A DNA stretch of 64,000 nucleotides from Ruegeria haliotis (GTDB lineage: Bacteria; Pseudomonadota; Alphaproteobacteria; Rhodobacterales; Rhodobacteraceae). Location of the stretch: positions 611,533 to 675,532 of the forward strand of contig NZ_JABXWT010000001.1 in the NCBI RefSeq assembly GCF_013377785.1, given 5' to 3'. Each line of letters begins with the position of its first letter. Position 1 is the stretch's first letter. The notes under the pieces were generated by a model. It was not told the origin of the DNA. It was given only the letters and a program-made list of their open reading frames with translations, and ran no database searches. The position numbers and the translations under genes were made by a program. This document shows, in pieces, positions 61,508 to 64,000 of the stretch.

Positions 61508-62113
61508 TTATTGGTGGTCAGGGTCATCCATATAGCTTTGCAGCAGGTTGAACTGCAGCATCAGGAACACCATCAATGCAATCGGAAAGCCAAAGGTTTC
61601 GATCTTGACCCAAAGATCGGTAGATAGCGTTCGCCAGACCAGTTCATTGGCGACGGCCAGAACGGCGAAGCAGCCACACAGACGGCGGGTCAGGATCATC
61701 CATCCCTCGTGGCGCATGGGCAGCATTTCATCCAGAACATAGGCGAGATAGGATTTTCCCTGCAACAGGCCGATCCCGAGGATGACAGAAAAAAGCCCAT
61801 AGACCAGCGTGGTTTTCATCTTGAAAAACCGTTCGTCGTTAAACCAAGCGGTGAGGCCGCCGAAGAAAATGACCATGAAAGCGGTGAAAATTTGCATCCG
61901 GCTGAGCTTGCCCGTCAGATACCAGAGAATGCCCATCGCCCCCAACATCAGAGGGACGAAGATAATGGTGGCGACAATAAAGCCGGAATACTCGGTGCCG
62001 CCGAACTGAAAGCTGTCATCGCGCAGGCGCAGATAGATCAAGAAGAACGCCAAGGGCGGGCCCAATTCCAGCGCTTGTTTCAGAAACGGGTTGATGTCTT
62101 TTTTGTCTGTCAT
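61508..62113 (-). CDS. yciB: Septation protein / YciB family inner-membrane protein
   Basis: A 201-residue protein with about six transmembrane helices (FLIYLRLRDDSFQFGGTEYS, GFIVATIIFVPLMLGAMGIL, KMKTTLVYGLFSVILGIGLL and others) matching YciB/IspZ (COG2917). YciB is linked to cell envelope integrity and division. The start is the ATG at 62113 (AGGA 9 bases before) or the ATG at 62134, which overlaps the stop of the EamA gene in an ATGA. The second reading implies coupling to the EamA gene upstream. Confidence 0.94.
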   Translation of the reverse strand: MTDKKDINPFLKQALELGPPLAFFLIYLRLRDDSFQFGGTEYSGFIVATIIFVPLMLGAMGILWYLTGKLSRMQIFTAFMVIFFGGLTAWFNDERFFKMKTTLVYGLFSVILGIGLLQGKSYLAYVLDEMLPMRHEGWMILTRRLCGCFAVLAVANELVWRTLSTDLWVKIETFGFPIALMVFLMLQFNLLQSYMDDPDHQ

Positions 62114-62130
62114 AGTGTGCGTCCTGCTGC

Positions 62131-63033
62131 TCATCCGCCCATTTCAACTATTACAGCGCCAAGTGCAATCAATGCCATCAGTGCGATGCGTCTGGGGCCT
62201 ACGGTTTCTTTCAGGACCAGCCACCCGATCAGGGCGGCAAACACCGTTGAGGTTTCGCGCAGTACGGCGGCTTCGCCTACCTTATCCAACCGGGTGGCCA
62301 GCATGATTGCTCCGAAAGACATGGGGGCGATGATGCCACCTGCAAGGCCACGCAGCATTAGCGGACCGATGGTCGGGCGATGGATCATGGCGCGCCATCT
62401 GAGGAAGGCGTAGATCGGCATAGTGGCTCCGTCGATCATGAAGAACCAGGCCAGAAAGGTGAACGGGTCAGCCGTGGCACGGATGCCATACGCGTCGTAG
62501 GTGGTGTAGAGCGCGACAAACAAGCCGGTGGCAATGGCTAGCGCAAGCGCGATCCCCAGTGTTTCGCGGTTGGTTTCGAGGAAACGGAGATTGTAGACCG
62601 CAAGTCCAAAAATGCCTGCCAGCAGGACCGCGACTCCGAACCATTGGATGCCCGTAAAAATCTCTCCGAACAGCAGATAGGCCCCGATGACGGTGAATAG
62701 CGGCCCGGTGCCGCGTACGACGGGGTAGACCACGGTGTATGAGCCTTTGGTATAGGCCATGGCTTGCAACGTTTTATAGGCGATGTGGATCAGCCAGATC
62801 GTCGCAAAGATTGGCCACATGTAGGGCTCGGGCCAAGGAACCACGAACAATGCGAAGGGTGCCGCCATCAGGCAATAGCAGGCATCGATTGCGCCACGCG
62901 AAAGCCAGGGATCGTGGCGTCCTTTTTGCAACGCGCCGAAAACTGCGTGCAGAAAAGCCGCCATCAAAGCAAGGCCAAGGGCCAGCTCGTGGCCAGCTTC
63001 GGTTCCTTCCAGAGAGATCAGCCAGTCGCTCAA
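62131..63033 (-). CDS. EamA family transporter
   Basis: A 300-residue inner-membrane protein with ten hydrophobic helices and two EamA repeats: AHIA-like first half (TLQAMAYTKGSYTVVYPVVR, VIGAYLLFGEIFTGIQWFGV) and second half (FTFLAWFFMIDGATMPIYAF, AAVLRETSTVFAALIGWLVL, KETVGPRRIALMALIALGAV). The substrate is unknown. It precedes yciB with a 4-base overlap in one reading and lies 84 bases after ftsY on the same strand. Confidence 0.93.
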   Translation of the reverse strand: MSDWLISLEGTEAGHELALGLALMAAFLHAVFGALQKGRHDPWLSRGAIDACYCLMAAPFALFVVPWPEPYMWPIFATIWLIHIAYKTLQAMAYTKGSYTVVYPVVRGTGPLFTVIGAYLLFGEIFTGIQWFGVAVLLAGIFGLAVYNLRFLETNRETLGIALALAIATGLFVALYTTYDAYGIRATADPFTFLAWFFMIDGATMPIYAFLRWRAMIHRPTIGPLMLRGLAGGIIAPMSFGAIMLATRLDKVGEAAVLRETSTVFAALIGWLVLKETVGPRRIALMALIALGAVIVEMGG

Positions 63034-63117
63034 ATTTCAGGTCTTTCGCGGGTGGGGGAGGCCGGGAAGATCTCAACACCCCGGATGCTCAGGTATACAC
63101 TCTGTCAGAAAGGCGGA

Positions 63118-64000
63118 TCAGGTCGGTTCCAGACCGGTTAGGGCGGCGGCGAATTCTTCGGGATCAAAAGGGGCGAGGTCGTCGATCTGTTCTCCGACAC
63201 CGATGGCATGGATCGGCAGGCCAAACTTATCCGCCAGCGCCACCAGCACACCCCCTTTGGCCGTACCGTCGAGTTTGGTCATCACAAGGCCGGACACATC
63301 AGCCAGATTGCGGAAGGTTTCCACCTGACTCAGCGCGTTCTGGCCAGTTGTGGCGTCCAGCACCAGCAGAGTGTTGTGCGGAGCTGTGTCGTCGACTTTG
63401 CGGATGACGCGGACGATCTTGGCGAGTTCTTCCATCAGGTCGGCCCGGTTCTGCAAGCGACCCGCGGTGTCGATCATCAAAAGATCCGCACCGTCTTCCT
63501 GCGCGCGTGTCAGGGCGTCGAATGCCAGCGAGGCGGGATCAGAACCTTCGGGCGCTGTCAGGACTGGCACACCCGCGCGATCCCCCCAGACCTGCAACTG
63601 TTCGACGGCCGCAGCGCGAAAGGTGTCGCCTGCGGCGATGACCACCTTTTTGCCGGCGGATTTGAACTGGCTGGCAAGCTTGCCGATGGTGGTGGTCTTA
63701 CCTGACCCGTTGACGCCCACGACCAGAACGACTTGTGGGCGTTTAGCATAGATCGGCATGGGTTTGGCGACCGGATCCATTACACGGGCCACTTCCTGCG
63801 CCAGCAGTTGTTTTATTTCCTGGGTCGAGAGCTTACGGCCATAGCGCCCCTCAGCCATGTTGGCGGTGACGCGCAGGGCGGTGTCGACCCCCATGTCGGA
63901 TGCGATCAGTAGCTCTTCGAGCTGTTCCAGCATGTCATCGTCCAGCGTACGGCGGATTTCGCTAGGGGCGTCGCCACGGCTGAACAAGCGTCCCAGCAAA
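63118..64000 (-). CDS. ftsY: Signal recognition particle receptor FtsY (partial, 5' end outside window)
   Basis: The visible 293 residues are the NG domain of FtsY; the frame begins at the edge (first codon TTG, so the coding sequence continues beyond 64000). N domain: DDDMLEQLEELLIASDMGVD. G domain: VLVVGVNGSGKTTTIGKLAS, DTFRAAAVEQLQVWGDRAGV, DLLMIDTAGRLQNRADLMEE and VSGLVMTKLDGTAKGGVLVA. The C-terminal GVGEQIDDLAPFDPEEFAAA is complete. It docks the ribosome-nascent chain complex at the Sec translocon. The acidic A domain lies outside the window. Confidence 0.97.
   Translation of the reverse strand, partial: LLGRLFSRGDAPSEIRRTLDDDMLEQLEELLIASDMGVDTALRVTANMAEGRYGRKLSTQEIKQLLAQEVARVMDPVAKPMPIYAKRPQVVLVVGVNGSGKTTTIGKLASQFKSAGKKVVIAAGDTFRAAAVEQLQVWGDRAGVPVLTAPEGSDPASLAFDALTRAQEDGADLLMIDTAGRLQNRADLMEELAKIVRVIRKVDDTAPHNTLLVLDATTGQNALSQVETFRNLADVSGLVMTKLDGTAKGGVLVALADKFGLPIHAIGVGEQIDDLAPFDPEEFAAALTGLEPT

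Overview
The window is a 64 kb stretch of chromosome, by eye about 58-60% GC, from an alphaproteobacterium. Gene content and gene order point to the Rhodobacteraceae/Roseobacteraceae (a Ruegeria-like marine roseobacter): hom-glpX-recJ, dnaG-rpoD, nrdR-ribD, ribB-ribH-nusB, rpiA-gor-hflK-hflC-degQ, MmcB, and a tRNA-His that lacks G-1 and carries G1-U72/A73. The family assignment is an inference. No phage, insertion sequence, CRISPR array or plasmid function is visible.

Layout. 1-6.4 kb: tRNA-Glu, then (minus) hom-glpX-recJ, a small lipoprotein, a TetR regulator with a perfect palindrome at its start, and a pirin. 6.5-10 kb: a small membrane protein and a lower-GC trio of Tad-pilus-type proteins (TadG-like VWA protein and two TadE-like proteins) without the rest of the Tad machine. 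10.3-16.3 kb: glutamate dehydrogenase, a small secreted protein, dnaG and rpoD with a clear terminator. 16.5-20 kb: an AraC regulator, a DCC thiol-oxidoreductase/DUF4166 pair, a secreted protein and YjbQ. 19.9-30.4 kb: nrdR and the riboflavin genes ribD, ribE, ribB, ribH with nusB, interrupted by an oppositely oriented capsule operon (kpsS, polysaccharide export lipoprotein, kpsC) and a PAP2-type membrane enzyme.

30.4-34.6 kb: single genes including an unusual methyltransferase-like/PIG-L deacetylase fusion, an ArsR/SRPBCC pair, mmcB, a GNAT acetyltransferase and tRNA-His. 34.7-38.1 kb: a polar amino acid ABC transporter operon with an intercistronic hairpin behind the binding-protein gene. 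38.2-43.3 kb: two tandem TerB-like genes coupled to a signal-less PhnD-like protein, DUF1330, a PEP-mutase/isocitrate-lyase-type enzyme, pyrG and secG. 43.5-45.1 kb: a cobalt-type nitrile hydratase operon (alpha, beta, activator). 45.2-50.9 kb: purA, DUF2842, a beta-barrel protein, a large acidic uncharacterised protein, thiamine pyrophosphokinase and an EamA transporter. 51-59.4 kb: sdaA, a GST, rpiA, gor, hflK, hflC, DUF2065 and degQ. 59.4-64 kb: a decayed beta-barrel gene, a Crp/Fnr regulator, YciB, an EamA transporter and the 3' part of ftsY, which runs off the window.

Most of the window is core metabolism and housekeeping: riboflavin synthesis and its capsule interruption, amino acid uptake and catabolism (ABC transporter, gdhA, sdaA), replication and transcription initiation, and envelope quality control (hflKC, degQ, gor). 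The best candidates for new biology are the methyltransferase/PIG-L fusion, the TerB-TerB-PhnD operon, the 530-residue acidic protein, the TadG-like protein with a large Trp/Tyr/Asn/Cys-rich insertion, and several clean palindromes with no assigned regulator. I saw no single large novel system.
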